A DNA stretch of 64,000 bases from Microcystis panniformis FACHB-1757. Lineage in GTDB: Bacteria; Cyanobacteriota; Cyanobacteriia; Cyanobacteriales; Microcystaceae. Made by a program: the position numbers and the translations under genes. The notes beneath the pieces were generated by a model. The model ran no database searches. It was given only the letters and a program-made list of their open reading frames with translations, and was not told the origin of the DNA. The stretch lies in contig NZ_CP011339.1 in assembly GCF_001264245.1 (NCBI RefSeq), positions 3,844,001 through 3,908,000 of the forward strand. Direction: 5' to 3'. Every line of letters begins with the position of its first letter. Position 1 is the first letter of the stretch. This document shows positions 26,202-35,519 of the stretch, piece after piece.

Positions 26202-27191
26202 ATGACCAGAAAAGAACGGCCTTACTCGTGGTTCTCAAGAAAACCCTTGACCTGGCAACAATCGCGGGCCATGTGGCGCGATTTATGGTTAGAAGCGTCC
26301 CTCGATTTTCCCTATCTAGCTTTGATTGTTAGTTCTTGTGCGATCGCTACCTTTGGTTTAGTTGCCAATAGTGCAGCCGTGATTATTGGAGCGATGATTA
26401 TTGCCCCTTTGATGTTGCCGATTCGTAGTCTGGCTTTTGGTGGTTTAATTGGCAGTTGGCGATTAATTCGTAAGTCAGCATTGGCGATTTTAGTCGGTAC
26501 GATTATCGCTTTAGCGATAGCTTGGTTTCTAGGATTATTGATCGGAATTTCTGAATTTGGTAGTGAAATTCAAGCCCGTTCTCAACCGAATCTTTTAGAT
26601 TTAGGAGTGGCAGTTACCGCGGGAGCAATCAGTGGTTATGCCAAAATAGAACCGAAAATTTCAGGTACTTTAGCGGGAACAGCGATTGCCGTGGCTTTAA
26701 TGCCGCCAGTTTGCACGATTGGTTTAGGATTATCCCAAGGCAATTGGATCCTAAGTTTGGGAGCCACTCTGTTATATATTACCAATTTATTAGGCATTGC
26801 TCTCGCCTGTTTGTTGGTCTTTTTACTGGCAGGTTATTCTAGTTTTCATCGGGCGCGTAACGCTCTAATTTTGACTTCTATCCTGACAGCAGTGCTGCTA
26901 ATTCCCTTAGGAATAAGTTTTGCAACTCTGGCTAATCAAGCTCGCTTAGAAAGGCTGATCAAAAAAGCTTTATTACAACGAACAGTTACTTTTCAACGGA
27001 CAGAATTATTGGAGTCTTCGATTAATTGGCTCAATCAACCTCCCCAGGTGAGATTAGTCGTAAGAACCGCCGAAAGCATTACCCCCAGACAGGTAGAATT
27101 GTTGCAAGAATTCATTACCAAGGAAATGGGGCGACCTTTTCAATTAAATGTCTTGGTTTCTAAGGTTAATGAGGTCACTTCCCCGGAATAG
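26202..27191 (+). CDS. DUF389 (TIGR00341) membrane protein
   Basis: A 329-aa protein with several transmembrane segments. The family block ATFGLVANSAAVIIGAMIIA (about 48-67) followed by PLMLPIRSLAFG is clear. A soluble C-terminal domain (about 240-329) follows the last membrane helix. Family function is unknown; some members are described as hydrophobic transport-like proteins. It stands alone and is read rightward, diverging from the DUF4351 gene across a 110-bp gap. Confidence 0.85.
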   Translation: MTRKERPYSWFSRKPLTWQQSRAMWRDLWLEASLDFPYLALIVSSCAIATFGLVANSAAVIIGAMIIAPLMLPIRSLAFGGLIGSWRLIRKSALAILVGTIIALAIAWFLGLLIGISEFGSEIQARSQPNLLDLGVAVTAGAISGYAKIEPKISGTLAGTAIAVALMPPVCTIGLGLSQGNWILSLGATLLYITNLLGIALACLLVFLLAGYSSFHRARNALILTSILTAVLLIPLGISFATLANQARLERLIKKALLQRTVTFQRTELLESSINWLNQPPQVRLVVRTAESITPRQVELLQEFITKEMGRPFQLNVLVSKVNEVTSPE

Positions 27192-27277
27192 CGTCGAGAA
27201 AATTAGCTCAAGTAATGACAAACAAGGATTAATTCGCTATCTTAATGTTTGATATTTAATCTATAGGTAGGGTTCAG

Positions 27278-27541
27278 GTGAGTGGCGGCAATCGACCAGA
27301 AAGCACGGCTTATGTGCGGATAATTAAGCAATCTTGGCAAACGGGGAAATTAGAGGGAGAAGTGCGGACGGAACAATATCAATGGCGTTTTCAGTGGCAT
27401 TTTCTTCAAGGCAAGTTATTAGTACAACCTTCCCTAGGTAGGGCTTTGATTTTTGAACCCTTGAATCGGTTTTTAGAACGCTACGATTATCAATTAGAAC
27501 CGGGAGGAGATTATGAATTTACGGTGCGCTCAAAATTTTAA
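27278..27541 (+). CDS. DUF3146-like conserved cyanobacterial protein
   Basis: An 87-aa protein starting at a GTG. The core AYVRIIKQSWQTGKLEGEVR, WRFQWHF and PSLGRALIFEPLNRFLERYDYQLEPGGDY matches what I recall of DUF3146, a small cyanobacterial family of unknown function. It is soluble and rich in W, Q and R. It lies 86 bp after the DUF389 gene in the same direction, so co-transcription is possible. Confidence 0.75.
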   Translation: MSGGNRPESTAYVRIIKQSWQTGKLEGEVRTEQYQWRFQWHFLQGKLLVQPSLGRALIFEPLNRFLERYDYQLEPGGDYEFTVRSKF

Positions 27542-27795
27542 ATATGGGGGATTGAATTACAGCCTTTCTCCTAAGGATGAAGTTTAACTTAATTTGGCAT
27601 CATAAAAGGAAAACCTTGTACCTCATCATTAAGATAACTGCCTATTGATCAAAAGAAATTGACGGTTTATGGACAACCCGGCCGAGATACTAGGTTTTTA
27701 AAGGAAGTTTTTTGATTTAAATCCTGCCGGTTAGGCTAAAATTCAGCCATACTAAAGCGTTATATTAACGATAAGAATTTTTAGGAATAAGGGAA

Positions 27796-28857
27796 ATGAC
27801 GCAAGAACAGAAGGTTTCAGTGGGTATTGTCGGCGCTTCCGGATATGGTGGCGTACAGTTGGTACGTTTGCTCAAAGAACATCCCTTCGTAGAATTAGCC
27901 TATCTGGGGGGCGATAGTAGCGCCGGAAAACCCTACAGTGATTTATATCCCCATCTCGGTCATAGCATTAATCTTAATGTGGAGGCGATCGATTTAGAGA
28001 TAATTGCCTCCCGTTGTCAAGTGGTTTTCTTGGGTTTACCCAATGGTTTAGCCTGTGATTTAGCCCCTCCTTTGCTCGCTAAAGGGTGTAAAGTTTTGGA
28101 TCTGTCGGCAGATTATCGTTTTACTAGCCTAGAAACCTATAGTAAATGGTATGGCAAGGAACGTCAGGATCAAGCGATCGCATCTACGGCTGTGTACGGT
28201 TTGCCGGAACTTTATCGGGAAGAGATTAAAAATGCCTCTTTGATCGGTTGCCCCGGATGTTATCCTACTGCTAGTTTAATGGCGATTTCTCCCCTGTTAA
28301 AACAGGGTTTAATTCTCCCGGAAACCACGATTATTGATGCCAAATCGGGAACTTCGGGAGGGGGAAGACAAGCTAAGATTAATATGTTATTGGCAGAAGC
28401 AGACAGTTCGATTGGGGCCTATAATGTAGCGGGAAAACACCGTCATACTCCCGAAATTGAGCAGATTTGCAGCGATTTAGCCGGTCATGAGGTGCGCGTC
28501 CAGTTCACCCCCCATTTAATGCCCATGGTTCGGGGTATCCTGTCCACAGTCTATGCAACTTTGCGGGATCCCAATCTGGTGCGGGATGATTTAATCACTA
28601 TCTACAATGCTTTTTATCGCACTTCTCCCTTTGTCAAAATCTTACCGGGGGGAGTCTATCCACAAACTAAATGGGCCTGTGGTACTAATTTATGTTATCT
28701 CGGTATTGAAGTGGATCCGAGAACCGATCGAGTGATAGTGATGTCAGCGATCGATAATTTAGTTAAGGGACAATCGGGACAAGCGGTACAATGTCTCAAT
28801 CTCATGATGGGTTGGGAAGAATCCCTTGGTTTACCGCAAATGTGTTTTTATCCCTAA
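27796..28857 (+). CDS. argC: N-acetyl-gamma-glutamyl-phosphate reductase
   Basis: A 353-aa enzyme that reduces N-acetylglutamyl phosphate with NADPH, the third step of arginine synthesis. The N-terminal GIVGASGYGGVQLVRLL (about 9-25) is the dinucleotide-binding loop. The active-site cysteine is C155 in GCPGCYPTA, and H-rich GKHRHTPEIEQ follows. An ATG at 27796 after AAGGGAA is the start. The other arginine gene here, argH, lies about 19 kb away, as is usual in cyanobacteria where arg genes are scattered. Confidence 0.95.
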   Translation: MTQEQKVSVGIVGASGYGGVQLVRLLKEHPFVELAYLGGDSSAGKPYSDLYPHLGHSINLNVEAIDLEIIASRCQVVFLGLPNGLACDLAPPLLAKGCKVLDLSADYRFTSLETYSKWYGKERQDQAIASTAVYGLPELYREEIKNASLIGCPGCYPTASLMAISPLLKQGLILPETTIIDAKSGTSGGGRQAKINMLLAEADSSIGAYNVAGKHRHTPEIEQICSDLAGHEVRVQFTPHLMPMVRGILSTVYATLRDPNLVRDDLITIYNAFYRTSPFVKILPGGVYPQTKWACGTNLCYLGIEVDPRTDRVIVMSAIDNLVKGQSGQAVQCLNLMMGWEESLGLPQMCFYP

Positions 28858-28977
28858 AAATTTCTGGATGCGTTTAACCGGGTACATCTCATTTTTGTAA
28901 ATCTACTGAGTTGGGATTTTTAAAGGGAAACTATCTTCTAAAATTGGTGATCACTTCCGATTTTACCACTCAATCCA

Positions 28978-29045
28978 AGCCTTTGGGGGGTTCTACCCCC
29001 CAAACCCCCCGTTGGGGGCGTGGCGCCGCCCCCAAACCCCGGAGC
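28978..29045. repeat. GC-rich palindromic repeat
   Basis: Adjacent inverted repeats are visible: GGGGGGTT with CCCCCC around TCTA, and GTTGGGGGCG with GCCCCCAAAC around TGGCGCC. The base composition is far from that of the flanks. It resembles dispersed REP-like elements of cyanobacteria. Confidence 0.65.
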
Positions 29046-29102
29046 GCATTAGTTTTTTGGTGGGATGCTTACACGCAGCTGCTGATACATTTGTAATTAT
29101 TT

Positions 29103-29235
29103 GGCTCTTCTGGTTTCTGTGTGGAAACTAGGTCTATACTGATAGTTTATTCCGCAAAATAGTCCTAAAAGTTTTGCCCAATAAGCACTTCAGGATTCCA
29201 TAAGCCAAAATTATCACACAAAGTCGAGAAGAGCC
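29103..29235. mobile_element. MITE, copy A (133 bp, GGCTCTTCT ends)
   Basis: The ends are inverted repeats GGCTCTTCT and AGAAGAGCC, with further similarity inward (TTCTGTGTGG against CTTTGTGTGA). It is flanked by 7-bp direct repeats ATTATTT (29096-29102 and 29236-29242). It is about 90% identical to copy C at 46145 and related to copy B at 45765. The termini resemble those of ISL3-type elements; no transposase is encoded. Confidence 0.85.
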
Positions 29236-29505
29236 ATTATTTTAAGAGTGACTGATAATTGCTGATTGTCGGTATTTCTGCAAATGTGAGATGCACCTCG
29301 TTTAACCACACATCCTTTAATCAATTTCAGGAAAAACTGGCAAAATTTTGTCACTATGATTGAGATGCGATGTTTACCGATTGGCAGCAAAGACAAGGAG
29401 AAAATGGCAGAAAAGTAGTCAGTTTATCGACAAAAGCGAATATAAAACCTTCCTAAATTTCCTCACCACCCAACTAAATTTGATTGTCAAGTTGATATCA
29501 ATCCC

Positions 29506-30798
29506 TTAGAAACCTTGACTTATTCGACTGGGATCACCTAGAAAGGCCCTTGCAGGAATCGATCCTTTAGTCGCTTCTGGGAGAATTTGCCAGTGTTGAT
29601 CTAAAGCTTGTAACACCCGATCCTGCTGATTTCTGAATCCCTCGATATTGCTACTACCAGCATTCATAATCACAAACCAAACTTTACCCCTTTCTTGGGT
29701 GGGAATTTCTCCAGCTAAGGCACTAACTTGGGCTAAAGTTCCAGTTTTAATCATCACTCCTTTAGGAATGGCCCGCCACTGCATAGTTCCTTTGGTATCG
29801 CGTCCCCCCACCGGAAATAAATCGGCGACTTTGATCGGTTGATTGGCTAATTTGCGATCCAATGCTTGAAGAATCTCAATAACTGCCCGGGGAGACAAGC
29901 GATTTTCTACCCCCAATCCCGAACCATTAATTAATTGAATTTCCTCCGCTCCTACCCCAGTAATTTTAGTATTAATTGCGTCCACTGCCGCCGGACCACC
30001 GAGCAGTTCGGCTAACATTTCTGACATGACGTTATTACTATAAATATTCATCTGACGCAACAGTTCCGTTAAAGTCAAGGACTGATGACGCAACAATAAT
30101 CGGGCATTTTCGGGGCGAATTTGACTGGCTCGAACCATGCCCAAAATCTTCACCTGTGGGGCTTTTGTGCCGCTAGGAAGGCTCTGAAAAGCTTTTTGGG
30201 TTTCTTTTGACCATTTCGATTGATTAAGCCCAATTTTCAGCAATTCTCCCGCTTTGAGGGGATCGGTTTGAAAATTCATGGCGAATTGACCGGTAATGAT
30301 CAGATCGCCTTTGACCTGACGGATGCCTAATTGATCGAGGCCATTGCCCACTGCGATCGCTTCTTCCCAGACAAAAAGCGGATCCCCTTCCCCTTCAATA
30401 ATTAAATCTCCCTCTAACACCCCGTTTTTTACCTCTCCCGTGCTGTAAAAACGAGTAGCAAAACGATGATCGAGGGGCCAGGTTTCCACGGCGGCGAGAG
30501 TAGTGGCGATTTTAGTTAAAGAAGCCCCCGAAGCGGGCAGATTACCCTGATGATCAGCTAAATAAGCCCATTCCGTCTCAATTAACACCCGTTGTTGACT
30601 AGAGTTTAAACCTTTTTTCGTCAACTCTTGCAGATAATCGGCCACGATCGCCGCCACCCGGGGATCGGGAGCGGTGGGAAGGTCAAAAATAGGCTGATTT
30701 TGCCAAGAAATTAGGGGAATATTGGCGATCGGTTGGGATTGCCCCCCCAGCCAACCCAAGAGAAAGCCGAAAACTGCCAAATTAAAAACTGAGAACAT
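29506..30798 (-). CDS. dacB: D-alanyl-D-alanine carboxypeptidase/endopeptidase (PBP4 class)
   Basis: A 430-aa serine peptidase of MEROPS family S13 acting on peptidoglycan in the periplasm. The N-terminal hydrophobic stretch (about 1-18) is a signal peptide or anchor. The three penicillin-binding motifs are present: SLTK (S93 to K96), SNN in IYSNNVMSEM, and KTG in GVMIKTGTL. It trims or cuts peptide cross-links during wall remodelling. It is read leftward, divergent from plsX, with about 100 bp between them. Confidence 0.92.
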   Translation of the reverse strand: MFSVFNLAVFGFLLGWLGGQSQPIANIPLISWQNQPIFDLPTAPDPRVAAIVADYLQELTKKGLNSSQQRVLIETEWAYLADHQGNLPASGASLTKIATTLAAVETWPLDHRFATRFYSTGEVKNGVLEGDLIIEGEGDPLFVWEEAIAVGNGLDQLGIRQVKGDLIITGQFAMNFQTDPLKAGELLKIGLNQSKWSKETQKAFQSLPSGTKAPQVKILGMVRASQIRPENARLLLRHQSLTLTELLRQMNIYSNNVMSEMLAELLGGPAAVDAINTKITGVGAEEIQLINGSGLGVENRLSPRAVIEILQALDRKLANQPIKVADLFPVGGRDTKGTMQWRAIPKGVMIKTGTLAQVSALAGEIPTQERGKVWFVIMNAGSSNIEGFRNQQDRVLQALDQHWQILPEATKGSIPARAFLGDPSRISQGF

Positions 30799-30947
30799 CT
30801 TTTCCTTAATCGCAATGATGCCTTATTGTATAGAAATGATTGGTAATTTTTAACAATTGCTCGATCAGAAAACACTAATCCTCGATCGGCCAGCTTTTGT
30901 CAAGAGCTGCCGCTCAACTTATTAAAGATTTCTATCCCACTGACTCA

Positions 30948-32003
30948 ATGGCAGAAACGGCATTAAATCGGGCAAGAATCGCGGTAGATGCGATGGGAGG
31001 TGACTACGCTCCCAACGAGATTATCGCGGGATCGATGCGAGCTTCCGAAGAATTAGATGTAGAAGTATTATTAGTCGGCGATTCTGAACGGATTGAGGCT
31101 TATTTCCAGCATCATCCCCGTCCCAAGAATCTCACGATCGTCCACGCGGAGGAAGTGGTGGCCATGGACGAAGAGCCGATCACCGCTATCCGTCGCAAAC
31201 CAGCGGCCTCGATTAATGTGGCCATGGATTTAGTCAAACAAAATCGCGCCGATGCGGTGGTGGCCGCCGGTCACTCCGGGGCAGCCATGGCGGCGGCGTT
31301 ACTGCGTTTAGGTCGTTTAAAAGGAATCGATCGCCCGGCGATCGGTGCAGTGCTGCCGACGATGTTGGCGGGTAAATCGGTGATTATCCTCGATGTCGGG
31401 GCGAATGTGGACTGTAAACCCAAATATTTAGAGCAGTTTGCCCTAATGGGAACAATTTACAGTAAATACGTTATGGGGGTTGAAGATCCGAAAGTCGGTT
31501 TACTCAATATCGGTGAAGAACCTAGCAAAGGTAACGATCTCGCCCTAAAAACCTACGAATTATTGGAAAATAACCAGCAAATTCCCTTTATCGGCAATGC
31601 TGAGGGCCGGGATGTGCTATCGGGACAATTTGATGTGATTGTCTGCGATGGTTTTGTCGGTAATGTCCTGTTAAAATTTGCCGAAGCGGTGGGAGGAGTT
31701 ATCCTACAAATTCTCAAAGAGGAATTACCTAGGGGGATACAGGGTAAAGTCGGGACGGCTTTAATTAAACCCAATCTTAAACAGATTAAACAACGCATGG
31801 ATCACGCGGAACACGGCGGTGCGCTGTTATTTGGAGTCGATGGGGTCTGTGTGATCAGTCACGGCAGTTCCCAAGCGCCTTCGATTTTTAACGCCATCCG
31901 ACAGGCGAAAAATGCCGTCGATAATCGCGTTTCTGAGCGCATTCAAGCCTACAATGACCACCATCATCAATTAAAAAAGTTGTCGGTGAACAGTGAAGAT
32001 TAA
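30948..32003 (+). CDS. plsX: Phosphate acyltransferase PlsX
   Basis: A 351-aa enzyme (from the chosen start) that makes acyl-phosphate from acyl-ACP for phospholipid synthesis. Family blocks are RIAVDAMGGDYAPNEI at the N-terminus, AGHSGAAMAAAL, and DVGANVDCKP. I prefer the ATG at 30948, ten residues before the conserved core; a longer TTG-initiated reading from 30897 adds 17 residues with no family support. It begins the plsX-fabH-fabD group that links phospholipid and fatty-acid synthesis. Confidence 0.92.
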   Translation: MAETALNRARIAVDAMGGDYAPNEIIAGSMRASEELDVEVLLVGDSERIEAYFQHHPRPKNLTIVHAEEVVAMDEEPITAIRRKPAASINVAMDLVKQNRADAVVAAGHSGAAMAAALLRLGRLKGIDRPAIGAVLPTMLAGKSVIILDVGANVDCKPKYLEQFALMGTIYSKYVMGVEDPKVGLLNIGEEPSKGNDLALKTYELLENNQQIPFIGNAEGRDVLSGQFDVIVCDGFVGNVLLKFAEAVGGVILQILKEELPRGIQGKVGTALIKPNLKQIKQRMDHAEHGGALLFGVDGVCVISHGSSQAPSIFNAIRQAKNAVDNRVSERIQAYNDHHHQLKKLSVNSED

Positions 32004-32063
32004 GCTGTGAACCATCTTGAAGCGGTCGGGAGACTCCGAGACAGGAGACTATTTTTATTTATT

Positions 32064-32176
32064 CTTCCCACTGATAACTGACCCACTTCCCACTGATAAC
32101 TGACCCACTTCCCACTGATAACTGACCCACTTCCCACTGATAACTGATAACTGATAACTGATAACTGATAACTGAA
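32064..32176. repeat. 22-bp and 7-bp tandem repeats before fabH
   Basis: Four 22-bp units (CTTCCCACTGATAACTGACC type) run into five or so ATAACTG heptamers. The tract ends about 10 bp before the fabH ribosome site. Related ATAACTG heptamers occur at 33260-33323 and, on the other strand, at 39846-39939. Confidence 0.9.
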
Positions 32177-32190
32177 AAAGGGGGAATATT

Positions 32191-33192
32191 TTGAACGGAT
32201 TCGGGGCAGCAGTCGTCATTACTGGTTGTGGATCGGCCACACCAGGGCAATTTCTTAGTAATGAAGAACTCAGCCAAATTGTCGAGACTTCCGATGAATG
32301 GATTAAAAGTCGTACCGGCATCGGTCAACGCCATTTAGCGGATCAATCGGTGTCTTTGAGCCAATTAGCAGCCCAAGCGGCGATTAAGGCTCTAGAAATG
32401 GCTCAGGTGTCGCCTAGGGACATCGATCTGATTCTCTTGGCTACTTCTACCCCCGATGATCTGTTCGGTAGTGCCGCCCAAGTTCAAAGTCAGATCGGGG
32501 CCAATCGGGCGATCGCTTTTGATCTCACCGCCGCCTGTTCGGGTTTTCTGGTGGCATTAGTCACCGCCACCCAGTTTATCCGTACTGGTACTTACCGCAA
32601 TGTCTTGGTTATCGGGGCCGATGTTCTCTCCCGTTGGGTGGATTGGAACGATCGCGCTACCTGTGTCCTCTTTGGTGATGGGGCAGGGGCGGTTCTTTGT
32701 CAAGCAAATGATACAAAAGATAACATTCTCGGTTTTGAACTCCATAGCGACGGCAGCCAGAATGGTTCTCTCAATCTCGCCTATCAGGGGGAAGAATTGC
32801 CCCTTAAAGAGGGGGTAAGGGTTCAAAAAGGGACCTATAAGCCTCTAACGATGAACGGACGGGAAGTCTATCGTTTTGCCGTGGCGAAAGTGCCAGAGGT
32901 CATCGAAAAAGCTCTCTATCGGGCTAATTTAACCACCAGTGACATCGATTGGTTAGTTCTGCACCAAGCTAATCAAAGAATTATAGACGCGGTGAGCGAG
33001 CGCCTGAAACTGCCTCCCGAAAAAGTGATCAGCAATCTCAGCGAGTATGGCAACACTTCCGCTGCCTCGATTCCTCTAGCCCTCGATGAAGCTGTCAGGA
33101 GTGGTAAGGTCAAAAAAGGTGATATTATTGCTTCTTCTGGCTTTGGTGCCGGTTTAACTTGGGGTGGGATTATCTTCCGTTGGGGAGATTAA
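32191..33192 (+). CDS. fabH: Beta-ketoacyl-ACP synthase III
   Basis: A 333-aa KAS III that condenses acetyl-CoA with malonyl-ACP to start fatty-acid synthesis. The Cys-His-Asn triad is visible: C116 (TAACSGF), H258 (VLHQANQR) and N288 (YGNTSAAS). The start is a TTG at 32191 preceded by AAGGGGGAAT; conserved residues (VVITGCGSATPG) begin about ten codons in, so this fits. The ribosome site sits immediately after a repeat tract. fabD follows after a 166-bp repeat-filled gap. Confidence 0.95.
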   Translation: MNGFGAAVVITGCGSATPGQFLSNEELSQIVETSDEWIKSRTGIGQRHLADQSVSLSQLAAQAAIKALEMAQVSPRDIDLILLATSTPDDLFGSAAQVQSQIGANRAIAFDLTAACSGFLVALVTATQFIRTGTYRNVLVIGADVLSRWVDWNDRATCVLFGDGAGAVLCQANDTKDNILGFELHSDGSQNGSLNLAYQGEELPLKEGVRVQKGTYKPLTMNGREVYRFAVAKVPEVIEKALYRANLTTSDIDWLVLHQANQRIIDAVSERLKLPPEKVISNLSEYGNTSAASIPLALDEAVRSGKVKKGDIIASSGFGAGLTWGGIIFRWGD

Positions 33193-33195
33193 TTC

Positions 33196-33323
33196 AGTGA
33201 TCAGTAAACAGTAACCAGTAACCAGTGAACAGTAAACAGTAAACAGTAAACTAAAAACTCACATCTGATAACTGATAACTGATAACTGATAACTGATAAC
33301 TGATAACTGATAACTGATAACTG
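33196..33323. repeat. Heptamer repeats between fabH and fabD
   Basis: Units of TAAACAG type are followed by about eight ATAACTG heptamers. They fill most of the gap between two genes of the same pathway and direction. Confidence 0.9.
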
Positions 33324-33358
33324 ACCCAAACACATCTATCTATCTATTTTAAGAACTT

Positions 33359-34285
33359 ATGAAAACAGCGTGGATATTCCCGGGACAAGGATCGCAAGCG
33401 TTAGGAATGATTGGAGATTTAGCGGAAAGTGCGCTTGGCCAAGAGAGATTAAAAATAGCATCAAAAATCCTCGGTTGGTCAGTCCTGGAAAAATGTCAAG
33501 GGGATGAAGAAACCCTATCTCGTACTCTTTATACTCAACCTTGTTTATTTGTGGTGGAGAGTATTTTAGCGGATTTGTTGCAAGAAAAAGGTCATTTTCC
33601 CGATCTAGTCGCTGGTCATAGTCTCGGTGAATATTCCGCTTTGTATGCGGCCAGGGTGTTTAATTTTGAGACAGGATTAAATCTAGTTCAAAACCGTTCC
33701 CGTTTGATGGATGCGGCCGAAGGTGGTAAAATGGCCGCCTTAATGAAATTTGATCGCACCAGTCTAGAGACAGTGATTAATCAGACGGAAAATGTAGTTA
33801 TTGCTAATGATAATAGTGCTGAACAAGTGGTAATTTCTGGGACTCCTGAAGCGGTGGATTTGGTATTAGGTCAAGTGAAAGTTAAGCGGGTTATGCAGTT
33901 AAAAGTATCCGGCGCTTTTCACTCTCCCTTGATGGAAAATGCTGCCATTCAATTTCAGCAAATTTTAGAATTAGTTAATTTTCGGGCTGCAAAAGTTCCT
34001 GTGATTTCTAATGTCGATCCGAGCAATCCTACCCAGGACGGGGAAGAATTAAAAAAATATCTGATCTGGCAGATGACTAGCTCGGTTCGCTGGCGAGAAA
34101 TTATGTTAAAATTGCCAGATGTGGGTGCGGAAAAAGCGATCGAAGTGGGTCCGGGTAAAGTTTTAACTGGTTTAATTAAACGAACTGTTCCTGCAATTGA
34201 GTTAGAAAATATCAGTCAATTAGCCGATATATCCAAGGGTAGCGACGATGTTATATTCCGGGGTTCATTAATTGGTGTTGGTTAA
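33359..34285 (+). CDS. fabD: Malonyl-CoA:ACP transacylase
   Basis: A 308-aa enzyme that moves malonyl from CoA to acyl carrier protein. IFPGQGSQ is at residues 6-13, the nucleophile S88 lies in GHSLGEYSA, and the histidine is in VSGAFHSPLM. The length is normal for FabD. It closes the plsX-fabH-fabD group and is followed by a strong terminator at 34328. Confidence 0.95.
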   Translation: MKTAWIFPGQGSQALGMIGDLAESALGQERLKIASKILGWSVLEKCQGDEETLSRTLYTQPCLFVVESILADLLQEKGHFPDLVAGHSLGEYSALYAARVFNFETGLNLVQNRSRLMDAAEGGKMAALMKFDRTSLETVINQTENVVIANDNSAEQVVISGTPEAVDLVLGQVKVKRVMQLKVSGAFHSPLMENAAIQFQQILELVNFRAAKVPVISNVDPSNPTQDGEELKKYLIWQMTSSVRWREIMLKLPDVGAEKAIEVGPGKVLTGLIKRTVPAIELENISQLADISKGSDDVIFRGSLIGVG

Positions 34286-34327
34286 ATTATCTAGCAACAT
34301 TTTCGACAAAGGAAGTAAATTGATGGA

Positions 34328-34360
34328 TACCTAGCCAAAAATTTGGTTAGGTATTTTTTT
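34328..34360 (+). terminator. Rho-independent terminator after fabD
   Basis: A 12-bp stem (34328-34339 with 34342-34353, TACCTAGCCAAA and TTTGGTTAGGTA, one G-T pair) is followed by seven T. It lies about 40 bp after the fabD stop. Confidence 0.9.
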
Positions 34361-34517
34361 AGGAAACTATCATAGGGTTTGCGGCAAAAACTTTTTCAGC
34401 AGACCCTAGTTATTCTCCCATCTTCCCCCCGCAACGCGCACGAAGTGGTCTCCCCACTCCCCACGGTTATAGAAACCTCGGCAGAAAAGTCTCTACAACC
34501 AGGTTTTTCTAGGAATA

Positions 34518-35519
34518 TTAGGAAAGGAGATTACCGCGACTACCGTTAGGAAGAATAGTTTCTTCGAGGGAAGCAGAAAGAAGATTATTTTCGGTTAAAA
34601 TCGCCCCAATTAAGTTAGCTTGTTTGAGATTAGCTCGTTTAAGATTGCTTCCCACTAAATAACTCAAGAGTAATCCCGCTTGGTGTAGATTAGCACCAGA
34701 AAGGTTAGCGGAGGCTAAATTAGCACCGAGCAGATTACAACCGGTTAGGTTAGCCTGGCGAAAATTGGCTTTATTAGCGTCAGTTTTACTTAAATCGGCT
34801 CCAGTTAAGTTAGCTCCCTCAAAATCGCTACAATTGAGGTTAGCTCCCGTCAGATTAGCACCTTCGAGGTTAGCATAACGTAAATCCGCCCCCCGTAAAT
34901 CCGCCCCGCGCAAATCGGCATAGCTGAGGTCGGCGTATTGAAGATGGCAGTTTTCCAGATTAGCTTGATAGAGATAGGCTCGAATTAGGTTAGCCTCTTT
35001 TAAGTTAGCATAGCTAAGATTGGCAGAGCTAAGAATAGCACGAGTGAGAATAGCCCGTTTTAGGTTAGCTTTCCCCGCCATGGCATGGGTTAAAGTGGCT
35101 GAGGTGAGATTAGCGGCTTCGAGATTCGCTTTGAACAGTTGAGCAAAAAGTAAGCTACTGTGAATTAAACAGGCAGAACTTAAATCAGCCTTTTTCAGAA
35201 CAGTATTACTCAAAATTGCGCCGCTTAGTTGACTTTGGTGCAAATTTGCCCCGGAAAGGTCGGCTTTAGTCAGGTTAGCATCGATAAGACAAGCTTTGCT
35301 TAAATTAACTTCTTCGAGGGAAGCGTCCTTGAAATTAGCGTTAATTAAACTAGCTTCGGCTAAATTGGCTCGTTTTAAGTAACTATGACTGAGGTTAATC
35401 TGGTTTAAACACTGTCTCTTTAAATTAACTCCGCTAAGTCTGACTTCCGCAAAGTTGCGTTCACCTCGATTATACAGTTCGATTAGATGTTCACGATTGG
35501 TTAAGGCATTGCTACTCAT
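34518..35519 (-). CDS. Pentapeptide-repeat protein
   Basis: A 333-aa protein built almost wholly of A(D/N)LXX pentapeptides, for example ANLTGANLNCSDFEGANLTG and ADLRGADLRYANLEG. These fold into a right-handed quadrilateral beta-helix. The short N-terminal part (about 1-25, NREHLIELYNRGERNF) is the usual cap. There is no signal peptide or membrane segment. Such proteins are very abundant in cyanobacteria and mostly of unknown role. It converges with fabD. Confidence 0.9.
   Translation of the reverse strand: MSSNALTNREHLIELYNRGERNFAEVRLSGVNLKRQCLNQINLSHSYLKRANLAEASLINANFKDASLEEVNLSKACLIDANLTKADLSGANLHQSQLSGAILSNTVLKKADLSSACLIHSSLLFAQLFKANLEAANLTSATLTHAMAGKANLKRAILTRAILSSANLSYANLKEANLIRAYLYQANLENCHLQYADLSYADLRGADLRGADLRYANLEGANLTGANLNCSDFEGANLTGADLSKTDANKANFRQANLTGCNLLGANLASANLSGANLHQAGLLLSYLVGSNLKRANLKQANLIGAILTENNLLSASLEETILPNGSRGNLLS

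Larger units (their letters stand above)
28858..29505. other. Gene-free region between argC and the D,D-peptidase gene
   Basis: This stretch holds a GC-rich palindromic repeat (28978-29045) and a MITE (29103-29235). The remaining bases carry only short accidental frames, and I see no RNA gene. Confidence 0.6.

Noticed and set aside
32055..32334. Leftward frames with SVISYQL/YQWEVGQLSVGSG repeats
   Set aside because: They are translations of the 22-bp and 7-bp repeats antisense to the fabH start.
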